A stretch of DNA of 64,000 bases, from positions 1,253,117-1,317,116 of the forward strand of contig NW_022985559.1 of assembly GCF_010093815.1 (NCBI RefSeq), read 5' to 3'. Positions within the stretch are counted from its first letter, which is position 1, and every line of letters begins with the position of its first letter. Position numbers and translations under genes: made by a program. This document shows positions 32,222 through 43,395 of this stretch, piece after piece. The notes beneath the pieces are model-generated. The model did no database searches and was not told the DNA's origin. It saw only the letters and a list, made by a program, of their open reading frames with translations. The stretch comes from Pseudovirgaria hyperparasitica. Its lineage: Eukaryota > Ascomycota > Dothideomycetes > Acrospermales > Acrospermaceae.

Positions 32222-35200
32222 TCAGAATGTCCTCTGAATAAAGAATTCGCGTCGATTGGTTCTGACCTTCGCACCCTCGCCCTTGAAAAGTTCCACCTTG
32301 AACTGCAGTTTCATCTTGGTCTCAGGATTCTTGAACACAGTGATAATGTCACCCGTGTGAATGCGCCCGAAGTTGGTTCGACCATTCTTATCAAGTTTGG
32401 TCAGATGGACACCATTGATCCAGATGCCCTGCGAGCTCCACGTTGTGATTCCTGTGTGTAGACCCTCTAGCTGTGTGAAATCTTGTCCGTTCTCCAGATA
32501 CTCTTTTATTTCTGGGTGATGAAACCATATTTCGAACGCCTTCTTAGGCACACGACTATCGTCGACCGGACGATATTGCACTGAGCATTCTGGCCAGCGG
32601 CCAAAGGAGGTATAGGGGCTATCTAGGTTAATTGTAATATTGGCGATGGAGTCAATACTAGTGAGGCGTCCAAGACGAGTATTCGGGCGGACGAATTGCG
32701 ATGATGATTCTGCTGAGTCCGTCCCTGGAGCACTCTGTGATGAGGGGAGATCTTTTGGCGTGATAGGGTTCTCAGACCCCATTTCCATGGTGGTTTGCGT
32801 GATAAAATCAAGGCCCATATCCCGGGCCGCTTGATCTATGACGTCAGTCTCGTCCCCAGAAGCCATAGGATTGCCTTGAATATGTGCATTCGAGACGGCG
32901 GGGAGAGCTGGATACGTGATAGGTATATTGTTGTTAGGCACAGCCTCACCTACGACGTTCGCTAGGGCTATTGCTGCGTTTCGGGATGTCACGTAGGCGT
33001 GTGGTTGCTGAGAGAAATCAATTCCACTAACCCTTGAAGCGTATTCAACGTTGTGAGTCGAAGGATCGTGAGGATCAAAAAAGGATGAGGCACTGATCGG
33101 AATCTCAGCTCGACGATTGAAGGGTTGCGCTGTTGCCTTGGGAGTCTCTTCCTCTTTTCCGCTGCTACCACTCAAATTAGTTACAGTTGAGGGAGGAACA
33201 TTGGGTGTATGCGGTGAATGGACTCCATTGGTGCCTTCCGAAAATGTATGAAGTGATGGTGCAGCCTGGTCCTGTATCAACTCCATATCGCGGAAGCGTG
33301 AGTCAGTGCCCTCCAAGCTAAGTCCTGTTGGGGAGGCCAGGTCATAGCTTCTTGACATGTTGAGATCAACAAACTCAGAATCGTCTGTGGATGTTGAAGC
33401 ATCTCGTAGGTCTAAGGCTTGGTGGGTTCTGGCATTCAAGACTCCAGAGCTATGTAAAGCAGAGCCACCTATTTCGCCAAACAAGCGAGGATTACGGTCG
33501 ACTTGTCGTGCTTGTGGATCCGGTAGAGTCTGACTATCGCCAGCCGTAGGACCATGTATCGAATCTGAAGAGTCGTCTCTCATGTCCTCCATATCGAGAT
33601 CGCGAGTCTGATTTCGTGGAAATAGAGGATCAGACTTAAATCTTTTAGACGGATACGGCCTAGTGACCATCGCTTTGAACTCTGGTGAGTCCAATGGATT
33701 CGGCTCATATTCATCGTCGAAACCTTGATGTTGCGCACCTAGACTCATCTGAGAGAATTCTTGCTCTGCGCCTGCGCTTGCTGGGTCCCACGTGTGCTCA
33801 AGTCCTTCTTCAACGTCCGAATCCACCTCTTCTTCTTGAATGACACCAAGACTAGAATTGTCTAATATGACGCTGCCATCATTTAACCACGGGTGTTTGA
33901 GACAATCCACCTCTGTGAGTCGTCTCGATGGGTCAGTATCCAACATTCGATGTAGCAGATCAATAGCGTCATCAGAAACCACTTCTTGTCGTAGAGGAGT
34001 ATCGTCCAGGTCAGTTGTCGTAATCTGGTTGAACATTCCTTTGCCATTGGTGTCAGTGATACCCTTAAAAGGAGGCTGTCCGCATAAAGCGAACCAGAGA
34101 ACGGCTGCGAAGGACCAAATATCTACGGATTGACTGTAGGAGTGGAATGGCTTCCGGCCATGCCCTCCAGGTCGACGTCTTTTGGAGCTTTGCGTATCCT
34201 TGAAGAATGGAAAAACTTCCGGAGCGCAGTATAGCAAGGTGCCACAGAATGTCTTCAGGAAGGTTGTGTCGTCCTTCACGACCTTGGACAGACCAAAATC
34301 CGTGAGTTTGACCTCGAATGGATCAAAACTAGCAATGAGAATATTGTCCGGTTTTATGTCGCGATGTGTGATGTCTCTCTGATGTAGATAGTGAAGAGCT
34401 TGGAGAATCTGGCGCGCCATCTGCTTTGCCCGATATTCTGGTAAGACCTTGTGCTCAGCCAAATAGCCTTGGAGATCTCCATGAGGTACGTATTCCATGA
34501 TGATATATAGGTATTTGTCGAAGTCGTGATAGTCAATATATTGCACTATGTTCGGATGGCGAAGGTCTTGCATGATGCGCATTTCATTATCAAGCCGTTG
34601 ATCAATCTGCCCATTTTTGATAAATCTTCGCTTCTCGAGTTCCTTAGCAGCTACCAGATTGCCGTCAAGCGCGGTTGCCAATAGATATACAGTCGCAAAA
34701 GCACCTTTACCAAGCTGGCCTACCACATTGTACTTCTTGTCGCCGTTCCAGTGCATTCCGAAGGTTTCCCTGTTGGAGGATAAGACTGATCCAACAGCAG
34801 TCTGATTGTTGTGGTTATGAACCTTCTGACTGTACGGCGCCTCGTCAACACCTTCTGGTAGTGGGGTGCCCAGATGCTTCACCTCAGCAAGACGACATGC
34901 TTGTCTGTAATTTCGAAGATTCTGTTCAAACTCCGCTTTGTAACCTTCTCTTGAAGGAAGTCGCACGATGAACTTAATATATTCATCTGGCTTAGTTGAA
35001 ACAATGTGAATGATGGCACCTGGCGTCAACATGCGCGTCGCTGTACCCCTAGACGATTTTGATTTGCCTTTCAGGTGGATATCGTCAATCATGGTCCCAT
35101 TGGTTGACGTATCCTCTAACATAACAATCCCAGTGTCTTTGACGAAAATGCGGAAGTGTCTGTTGCTAACACGTTTGACAGAGTCAACGCTCATGACTAC

Positions 35201-35566
35201 ATCACAAAAATGGGCGTTCCTTCCAAAGACGAAGCCCGACCATGGCTCCTTAGTCTTAGTCGAGAAACGTAGTGCCAAGTCGAGCCCGAAATGCGAAGTA
35301 TCCCCTGGGTTCTCAAGCTTGAACGTTTCTTGCTCTTCTAACGGCACTGGAGATCCATCTTTGGAAATAAGTGATTGGTTCTGTAGCACATGTTCCGGCG
35401 CATGTTGAGCTGTAGAAGCAACAATCCTATAGGCAGCCATAGAGGCAGGATGGAGAATGCAGATTACATCAGAAATGTCTCCCTCCACCAGGCCTGAGTT
35501 GTTTCGTCCAAACCGTCGAGGGTCATCCTTCCTTTGTGTTGACACTTGCGTTTGTGAGCCGTCCAT
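32222..35566 (-). CDS. FHA-domain Ser/Thr protein kinase (Rad53/Chk2-like)
   Basis: A checkpoint-type kinase of 1114 residues. FHA1 (about 100-200) shows FGRNAHFCDVVM, SNRHFRIFV and LEDTSTNGTMIDD, the phosphothreonine-binding pattern. The kinase domain (about 275-590) has the Gly loop GQLGKGAFATVYLL, the catalytic Lys in VAAKELEKR, HRDIKPDN, DFGLS, and APE, so it should be active; an insert rich in Arg/Lys/Gly follows APE. A long disordered Ser/Asp/Pro region comes next. A second FHA-like fold at the C-terminus (SFGRWPECSV, GITTWSSQGIWINGVHL, GRIHTGDIITVFK) lacks the usual S-R-x-H core. FHA-kinase-FHA is the Rad53 layout; Neurospora PRD-4 and MUS-59 are possible relatives, but which one is the orthologue is not settled here. 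The longer frame begins with GTG at 35590; the first ATG is 35566. Confidence 0.92.
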   Translation of the reverse strand: MDGSQTQVSTQRKDDPRRFGRNNSGLVEGDISDVICILHPASMAAYRIVASTAQHAPEHVLQNQSLISKDGSPVPLEEQETFKLENPGDTSHFGLDLALRFSTKTKEPWSGFVFGRNAHFCDVVMSVDSVKRVSNRHFRIFVKDTGIVMLEDTSTNGTMIDDIHLKGKSKSSRGTATRMLTPGAIIHIVSTKPDEYIKFIVRLPSREGYKAEFEQNLRNYRQACRLAEVKHLGTPLPEGVDEAPYSQKVHNHNNQTAVGSVLSSNRETFGMHWNGDKKYNVVGQLGKGAFATVYLLATALDGNLVAAKELEKRRFIKNGQIDQRLDNEMRIMQDLRHPNIVQYIDYHDFDKYLYIIMEYVPHGDLQGYLAEHKVLPEYRAKQMARQILQALHYLHQRDITHRDIKPDNILIASFDPFEVKLTDFGLSKVVKDDTTFLKTFCGTLLYCAPEVFPFFKDTQSSKRRRPGGHGRKPFHSYSQSVDIWSFAAVLWFALCGQPPFKGITDTNGKGMFNQITTTDLDDTPLRQEVVSDDAIDLLHRMLDTDPSRRLTEVDCLKHPWLNDGSVILDNSSLGVIQEEEVDSDVEEGLEHTWDPASAGAEQEFSQMSLGAQHQGFDDEYEPNPLDSPEFKAMVTRPYPSKRFKSDPLFPRNQTRDLDMEDMRDDSSDSIHGPTAGDSQTLPDPQARQVDRNPRLFGEIGGSALHSSGVLNARTHQALDLRDASTSTDDSEFVDLNMSRSYDLASPTGLSLEGTDSRFRDMELIQDQAAPSLHTFSEGTNGVHSPHTPNVPPSTVTNLSGSSGKEEETPKATAQPFNRRAEIPISASSFFDPHDPSTHNVEYASRVSGIDFSQQPHAYVTSRNAAIALANVVGEAVPNNNIPITYPALPAVSNAHIQGNPMASGDETDVIDQAARDMGLDFITQTTMEMGSENPITPKDLPSSQSAPGTDSAESSSQFVRPNTRLGRLTSIDSIANITINLDSPYTSFGRWPECSVQYRPVDDSRVPKKAFEIWFHHPEIKEYLENGQDFTQLEGLHTGITTWSSQGIWINGVHLTKLDKNGRTNFGRIHTGDIITVFKNPETKMKLQFKVELFKGEGAKVRTNRREFFIQRTF

Positions 35567-37916
35567 CTGGTATGATGATCGGCTATCCACCTAACCTCCA
35601 CGAGCCGCAGGAGAGATATAAGGGCACTACTGCTGGCGCCTAAAGAAGACCTTGGATAGACGAGCAAGTCTCTGGCCGTTGTGGATGTGTTATGTGAATT
35701 CGAGGACGAAAAAGACTTGTGACTGCGTCGAAGGTAAGAGCAGAAATGGAGGACAGACAAATGTGTAACTAATGTCGAGGCCGACTGCACAGTTGGAGCA
35801 GTGGTTTTGAGATATACTGAGACGTCCCACCTTGTTCAATTCGTCTCGTACAGCTCAAGCGCCAGTCCTGTATCTTCCCGGGCGTCACCGTCTACGACTC
35901 TCCGGGAGGGTCGACGTTCCACCCCCCGGGGCAATATGAACACGTCAATGGCTGTGGCTTTTGTATTGGTTCAAGCACAAGAGTTCCAGCTCTTCTCTGC
36001 GACGGGCTAAATAGTATGAGGCGGAGGGCTGAGCAGTAGGATCAGGGTCGATGACACTCGAACTCGTCAATAAGGGCTGGGTAATTGCTATAGAGCATAG
36101 CATTCATTTCATGACCGAGATGACGCGTGGCGAACTCAGCAGCTACGTCGGCGAACACGACGGTGGTAATGTGGCAGGTCTTGCGTTTGCTCAAGTACGG
36201 AGATGTGAAGCGGACAGAGTAGATGTGCGGCGATGTGGGGTGTGAGATTTGGGTATTTGAGGTTATGACTCATAAATAGGAGTTATCTAGAAACATAAAG
36301 AAAGCATTGCAGAGTGAAGGACGCGACCTTAGAGGAGCGGGGAGCGGAATCTGTAGGCAGAGTCCGTAACTTTTGAGATGGTTGTTGCTTTGGTGATAAT
36401 TAAGCTTTCTGGTTGCCTGGCGCGCAAGCCTTCAGAAACCTGAGGCATACATAATCGATAGTGACTAGAAAGCCTATATACAGCTGAAGGGATGCTTCAG
36501 GTGTTTTGTTTGCGTATCTCGGATCCCAATGCGTGTATTTGGATACCCATATGCAATAGTTCTCATGATTAGAATCATCATGCGCGTTCGTTAGATCGTG
36601 AGTGCCCATAGCCCTTACACTGTTCCCTTTCCGGTGAATCCCTTCAACTCGCCCGCGGAGGTGACAGCTGATTCCAAGACAGGAACATCTTCACAACTTT
36701 TTGGCATGATCACCACGCCAGCACGGCCCTCTTCGCCTTCGGCCACAGTCTTCGAGATGATCTCTTTCACCCAAGACCGGCCATCTGATTCAAACATATG
36801 AGCCAATTCAGTGTCGAGGTGCTCATAACCTTCGCTGATCTTGTGTATACCACGCGATCCAGCGGAGGAGCCGACGACTACGGACCAAGATCTTCTTCTC
36901 CACAGATTCGCATGGCCATGGATTACGGGCGGGGCATACCATATTCATTGCATGCGGGCCTCGCGATCCTTAGATGCTTGCTGACTCCCGTCTCGAGTAA
37001 TGTGACCCCCAGTATTGTTTGCCTTACCTGTGGAACATTCGCCGCCGAGTTCGGGGCTACTTGCTCACTGGGGTGTGTCTTTGCACGACTGATGTTATCA
37101 TTGTAGTGCGTTTCTTCTTGATTGGCTTCTTGGTGTCAAAATCCAATTTTTCACGCGTGGCAAGGCTAGAGAAAGGGTGTATTATCCCAACTCCTCTGCT
37201 TGGTGAGCGAAATGGATAGCCGCGTCAACCCTTTTTGTTCGAGGTTCATTGCCTTTCAATGCACATGGCATGTCGCGCAAGGAACACACCATCATATAAA
37301 AGACCTGTCCAGATTGCACACTCGACACAAGTATGTACAAGTAGGCATACTATGAGGCATGTAAGGTAATCAGCGATAGTCAACGATGAGATGCATGTTC
37401 GGATATGCATGAACGTTGTAGTCAAAATTTTAGCGGATGGATTGGGCACAATAATTAGCATCTATCATGCATGAGTAGTTGGGTTGAGTGGATATCCATA
37501 ATGATATAATCTCAAAGGCCAATTGGCGAGAGTGTGCACTGCCTAGTGTTGCGGCCTCAGGATAGCCTAAATACCTCGGGAGCTACTAATTAACCTTAAG
37601 AAGCTACCTATACACCCTTCAGCTCTGCGTAGATTCTGGAGCTTGTATTCACTACTACCTCAGAGCTTGCTTATCCGACAGGCTTGTACATTGCGCCCAC
37701 CCTCACTGTTGACTTACTATACTCACTTGAAGCGTGGTCGCGCGTTGATACCTGAATCGTTCCACTGCGCAAGCTTCGCTTGTACCGAGGCCCATCGGCT
37801 TAGGAGGACTCACGGCGCGGTATCGCGAGACTTTGACAGAGTCGAGCATATCAGCACTCCCTCACCAACGCCGACTTACCATCGCCTCCAAAAGCATATG
37901 CCACTCCTATAACGTC
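35567..37916. promoter_or_regulatory. Divergent intergenic region FHA kinase / PEX6
   Basis: 2.35 kb between two outward-facing genes. It contains one minus-strand frame of interest (listed separately, 36615-36930) and otherwise no coding signal. AT-rich segments occur around 37360-37620. Confidence 0.5.
36615..36930 (-). other. Unassigned open frame, possible gene relic or terminal exon
   Basis: The minus strand is open for about 105 codons without a good start, ending in TAA at 36615. Its composition is protein-like: it includes WSVVVGSSAGSRGIHKISEG, then YEHLDTELAHMFESDG and ends GELKGFTGKGTV. I do not recognise the family. There is no clear upstream exon, so it may be a remnant or the last exon of an unresolved gene. 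Confidence 0.25.
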
Positions 37917-40900
37917 ATGGATCTTCAGAATGGCTCCAAAGGAGTGAAAAGAAGGAGGCGGCGAAGGCTTGATCGGCCTGCCATATCTGCTCATCTGCTC
38001 CTAGATGACCGTGCGAAGGGCGAGATTGGTACCCTCTCAGAGGATCTGTTTTCTGATCTCTTCCCAGGCTATGAGCCGCTTGCTGGTAGGACTATTATTC
38101 TACGAACGACCCAGATTATGCAGACTAGTACTGACATTTACAGGGCGAGTACACTATGTCGCCATTTGTCCATGGCTTCCACAGCCTCTCAGCTCTCCGA
38201 ACGAAGCAGCTTGGACAATTCTTCCTGTAAAGCAGTCCGAAAAGTCAAGCTCGCAAGACGTAAAGCCTCACTCCACAGTTCAGTTCCCAGCTAGCTCGTT
38301 TGCTCTGCAAGCATTCATACACAATCTCAGCTCCCAATCCCCGCATAGAACCGTTAAGAGAGATGCCCCAATTGAAATACGAATACTAGATGTCGTACCT
38401 TTGGGCCTAGATACAATATATGTCAGTTTAGATACTGATGCGCTGTGCAGGCTGGACGATGTGCACGCAAAGTTTGGAGGTGGCTTTGGCACATCGCGGC
38501 CGAATGGAGCCATCAGCGGGCCTCGCCAGAAGCATTTAAGCAATGAGAAGGGCCCAAGGAAGAGGTCACTAGAGGAAGTCTCACAGCAAGAGAAAAATTG
38601 GAAAATAGCTGTTCGAGAAGCTCTCCAGATCCCGAGGGTTGTTCATACAGGAATCCTTCTCCCTCTGCCGTTACCAGCCCATCCAATCACACACGTCCCG
38701 CCGCCACCCGCAAAGATTACCGCCTGTGAGCCAGTTTCCCAAGGCCTCATACTTCCTTCGACAAAGATAGTAGTCTTGCAGTCCCATGGGTCTTCGAGAT
38801 CTAGAGCGCTTGTTCCGACCAGTCCAGTTTTGAATGGTCCAGTCGAAGAAGATGAGGACACATCTAATGAACAGTTCTACTCTGCCGTCGAAGAGCGTGG
38901 CTCTTCCAATGGATCATCGCCTCCCGACGAAGCTGCCTCCTCGACAGATCAATTTGACTCTGAAATGTCTGGTACCGATGCAGGTGATCTCTCGGACGAT
39001 CCCGAAGACATGATATCTCTAAGTGCGCCTACACTACCACCGCAATCCTCAGGAGTTCTCTCTGCCTTCACGTCGGCCACACCTAGACCCTTCGGTCTGC
39101 ATACGACCGGCATACAGAGTCCAGGATCGGTCTTTTCTAGCTTTACCGCAACTACTGCTCGAGGGCCAAGCGCAAATGGGAAAGTGTTCAAGACGCAAGG
39201 TCTATTGGAACGAATTCCAGACGAGTCTTTGCATCCCAAGCCTGGTACTGAAGACGACGAAGAAGCTCGAGTTTTTGTAGATACCAACACCTTGGTCCGT
39301 CTTGGCTGTTTCTCAGGTGATTGGGTTAAACTCGAAGTTAGTGCTGAGCCTCAAAGCTTCAGCCTTGGGTCTTGGGGTCTAGGCTCATTTGGTAACGACG
39401 AAGATGAAGAAGAAGATACACTCTGGAGAGTCGCCAGAATCTACGGCTTGCCAGATATACTTGCGAAGAAGACTCAGCGATACAATCTTAAAGAGGCCGC
39501 GGATCGTCGTTCAAGTATCATCAACTTTCTACAACCAACCAGCCCTTCTCCCGTATATCTTCCTCCTACGCTCCTGACGAATCTCGGCGAGCCTAGCCAT
39601 CTAAAAATTGCGTCGTTAGCGCTCAATCAGCAACAGCATGGCTTTGCTCGTGCCTCGGTGCAAAAACCGCGCCTGGGAACATCAACATTGCCACCATTTG
39701 CAAAGGAGGTCACGCTTCTGAAGCTGTTTACACCCTTGTCGAGTGAGAGACAGCTTCAACCAAGTCTCTTTGCGGCTCTGAAGCACCACTTCGAGCAAAA
39801 GCGCCGCTTGATCAAAAGCGGGGATCTAATTGGGATCGCTATTGATGAGAATCTAGGAAAAGCTATATTTCAGGGTAACAACCCTGAGGATGATGTAGAG
39901 AATGAGGAACTTCTTTCCAGACCGAAGGCAGATACGATATTGTCGGCTGACCCGGGTACGTGGTGCTCTAAGTCGGTCGCATGGTTCAAAGTTGGCGCTA
40001 TATCCAGATATCAATCAGAGTCTGTCGACAATCAAGACGAAAACTGGGGTGGAGTCTTCTCGGTGGATTCAGCCAGCACGAAAATGATTCAAGCCGGAAC
40101 CGAACAGGGTAAAGTACCCTCTACATTGACCGTACCATGGCAGTACTATTTCGGTGTAAGAAGACTGCCTGCATCGCAAGGCGGACCCAAGAATAAGGGT
40201 AGAGAATTGAAGGATGCACCAAAGTCATATGTCTCAAATCTACAGCGCCGATTACGGGAGCTTATTTCTGCTGCGACGAGCTCGAGGGCTATTCATCTAG
40301 GACTGCCACCGATCGCAATTTTGATTACATCAACTCAACGGCATATCGGCAAAGCTACAGTTGTCTCTCAAGCCTGTGACGACCTTGGACTGCACACATT
40401 TGCAATCGATGCATTTGATATCTTGACGGAAGGTGGGGCTGGAGGAGGTGGTGATTACAAGACGGACACATTCCTCAAAACCCGTGCAGAACGGGGGCTC
40501 GCTTGCGGAGCGGAATACACAGCCTTACTAATAAAGCATGTCGAAGCCTTGAACGCCGATCGGATGGTGTCATCGTTGAAGGAGATACTGAACGAATCAC
40601 GAGTGCTGGTTGCAACAACGACCGAAGTCGACAAAGTACCAGACGGTATCCGGAGCATTTTCACACATGAGCTGGAGATGACTGCGCCGGACGAGAATGA
40701 ACGAGAGGGTATTCTGCGGAACATAGTCATGAATTCTGGTGTCCCGCTGTCCCCCGAAGTCGAACTCTCGACGATCGCTATGAAGACTGCTGCCTTGGTC
40801 GCTGGAGATCTTGTCGACGTCGTCGACCGTGCGATTGTCGCGAAACAAAACAGAATCGAGGATCTGGCACGAACAGCATCGACGGCCCTTCCTCCAAATT

Positions 40901-42453
40901 CTCAGACTGTGCTTCCTCGTGACATTGAGCTTTCCGGTGGCATTGCGAGTGTATCCCTTACTGCTGCAGACTTTGTGAAAGCAGTGGATGCCGCTCGTAA
41001 GAATTTTGCAGACGCGATTGGTGCTCCGAAAATTCCCAATGTGGGCTGGTCTGATGTTGGCGGTCTGACCCATGTGAAGGACGCTCTTATGGAGACGATA
41101 CAGCTACCCCTAGCGCGACCGGAACTATTTGCAAAAGGAATGAAGAAGAGAAGTGGCATTCTCTTTTATGGCCCTCCAGGTACCGGCAAGACACTCCTCG
41201 CTAAAGCTATCGCAACCGAGTTTAGTCTCAATTTCTTCTCTGTTAAAGGCCCGGAGCTGTTGAACATGTACATTGGTGAGTCTGAGGCCAATGTTCGGAG
41301 AGTGTTCCAGCGTGCGCGAGACGCCAGGCCTTGCGTCGTATTCTTTGACGAGCTCGACTCTGTTGCACCCAAACGAGGTAATCAAGGCGACAGTGGCGGT
41401 GTCATGGATCGCATTGTCAGCCAGCTTCTCGCAGAGTTGGATGGCATGAGCAATGGAGAAGAAGGCGGCGGTGGCGTCTTCGTCATTGGCGCAACCAACA
41501 GGCCTGATTTGCTTGACCAGGCACTGCTGCGGCCAGGTCGATTCGATAAAATGCTTTACCTGGGCGTCTCTGATGACCATGACAAACAGCTCACAATTCT
41601 GGAAGCACTCACGAGAAAGTAAGTACAAAGAAAAGCCTGACTGACGCAATAATGTGCTGACATGATCTCCAGGTTCACACTGTCTCCGCAATTATCGCTT
41701 CGGAATATTGCCAACACTCTCCCGTTTACCTACACAGGAGCGGATCTGTACGCACTATGCTCCGATGCAATGCTCAAAGCGATCACTCGTCGCGCGCTCT
41801 CGGTTGATGCCAAGGTGAAGGCCCATAACTCAAAGTTAGCGCCAGGTGCATTACCCATTTCAGTCGCTTACTTCTTCGATCATCTCGCCACGGCCGAAGA
41901 TACGGAAGTAATGGTAGAAGAAGTCGATTTCATGGACGCGCAAAGGGAACTAGTACCCAGTGTCAGTCAAGAGGAACTTAACCACTATGACCGTGTCCGA
42001 AAGACTTTCGAGGGTGCAGCAACGAAGAAAGACGAAGGCTCGAATCTCCGTTTACGCGAAGCTGGAAACCCTGATGATGATACAGCTAAACAGATGACCC
42101 CAGAGCAAGCAGCCGAGCAGCAGGCGCTTTCAAGGATAATGGGCCATATTGATGGCCTCGTAGACACAGGCAAAGACGCTGGACTCTGGAAGGTGGACAA
42201 GAGTAAAATCAGAGGCAAAGGCCCGGTCATGAATCACACTGTATCTGACGGGAAACGCCTTCCTTCTCAAGGAAGCGACAAGAGTGCGAAGCCGCAATTC
42301 GATTCCACAGACGACGAGGATGAGTACATCATTCGCACAGATCATCTCAAGCGGAATGGTTCTATCAGAGGTAAGGGGAAAGGAAAGGGAAAGATCCCCG
42401 ATGCAGAGGCCTCCGGTGATGGTGGTGATGATGAAGGGCTGTACGATGACTGA
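37917..42453 (+). CDS. PEX6: Peroxin-6, AAA+ ATPase
   Basis: With Pex1 it forms the hexamer that extracts ubiquitinated Pex5 from the peroxisomal membrane. Exons: 37917-38085, 38144-41618 and 41673-42453; introns of 58 and 54 bp (GTAGGA and GTAAGT donors, ACAG and CCAG acceptors) in matching phase. The product is 1474 residues, normal for filamentous fungi. It starts with a basic cluster (KRRRRRRL), then LSEDLFSDLFP. The D1 ATPase is degenerate (ITSTQRHIGKA in place of a Walker A), as known for Pex6. D2 is complete: Walker A GPPGTGKT (about residue 1065), Walker B VVFFDELDS (about 1120) and the second region of homology IGATNRPDLLDQALLRPGRF. The C-terminus carries an acidic/Lys-Gly-rich tail. 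An in-frame TTG lies upstream, but 37917 is the first ATG. Confidence 0.96.
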
Positions 42454-43395
42454 TTGATGCCATGATGGGGACTGTAACATATTTGTATGGAGGTAACATT
42501 TCAAATGCCACGTTGCATAGCGAGGAGCAGATGTCGAATGGCAGACTCTACGGCCGTGTACCAATTATCGCATCTATCAGGAGTTCCCTGACCGACGATG
42601 TGGGAGATGGGTGTCCGTGCAGCAATCAGCATACATTCAAGAACAAGCTGAATCATAATGATACTGCATATATGGATGAAGCGCCAAGACTGGGCGACCC
42701 TGGCATTGAAAGAAGCGTAGAAGTATACTATGCATATCCGTCACTTACACTAGAACCTAACTGTTAATCTTGGCACTCGTATACGCGTGCCCTCTTCTCC
42801 CCATGTTTAGTAACTTAAGCTTTTTATACCCTTGTACTTATAAGTATATAGGAATTTAATGGCTAGATGGAATAGTTATATGAGTATGGATGAATACATC
42901 TATGAGACTAATTTATCGATTGTAAGCGTCTATTGAAAGCTAGAGAGATAAACGTCCTTGGAAGAGGAGAGGGGTAATCTATGGAAAGCTATGCTAGGTT
43001 ATCTCTATTTCTCTTCTCTCCTAAGTGTTAACTTTCTTTCTTATAGCTCAATCAAAAGATCTAAAGACTAGAATCGTAAGTGCCAAGAGTGAAAGGTTCT
43101 AGGCAAATGACTGATAAGAGAGGAAAGAGTTCTAGGCCAGTTGATGAGTGACGCCAACGTAGTCAACGCCGTTCAAGCATCTCCGTGGACCTCTCTGCCG
43201 TTGCTTTCTCCGCTATCTGGAATCACCATTCCACCTATTACCATGGCTCCGACATTTCGCATCATACAGATTTCAGTTCAATCTATCATAAACTGCTACT
43301 TATCTGCCGTTCATATCCCGCCTGTTACATCCTGACCAGCCCTAAGAGCTTACTCACTCTCACGTTCGACCAGATCCTCTTTGATCTCCTTCATA
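42454..43395. other. Intergenic region with AT-rich island
   Basis: About 42780-43140 is AT-rich and TA-rich, with no coding signal. The remaining part contains two overlapping short frames without recognisable domains. It holds the PEX6 3' UTR and the SDR promoter. Confidence 0.5.

Noticed and set aside
32080-32274. Short frame faintly like a sugar-transporter N-terminus
   Set aside because: Too short, overlaps the kinase stop region in another frame, and has no continuation.
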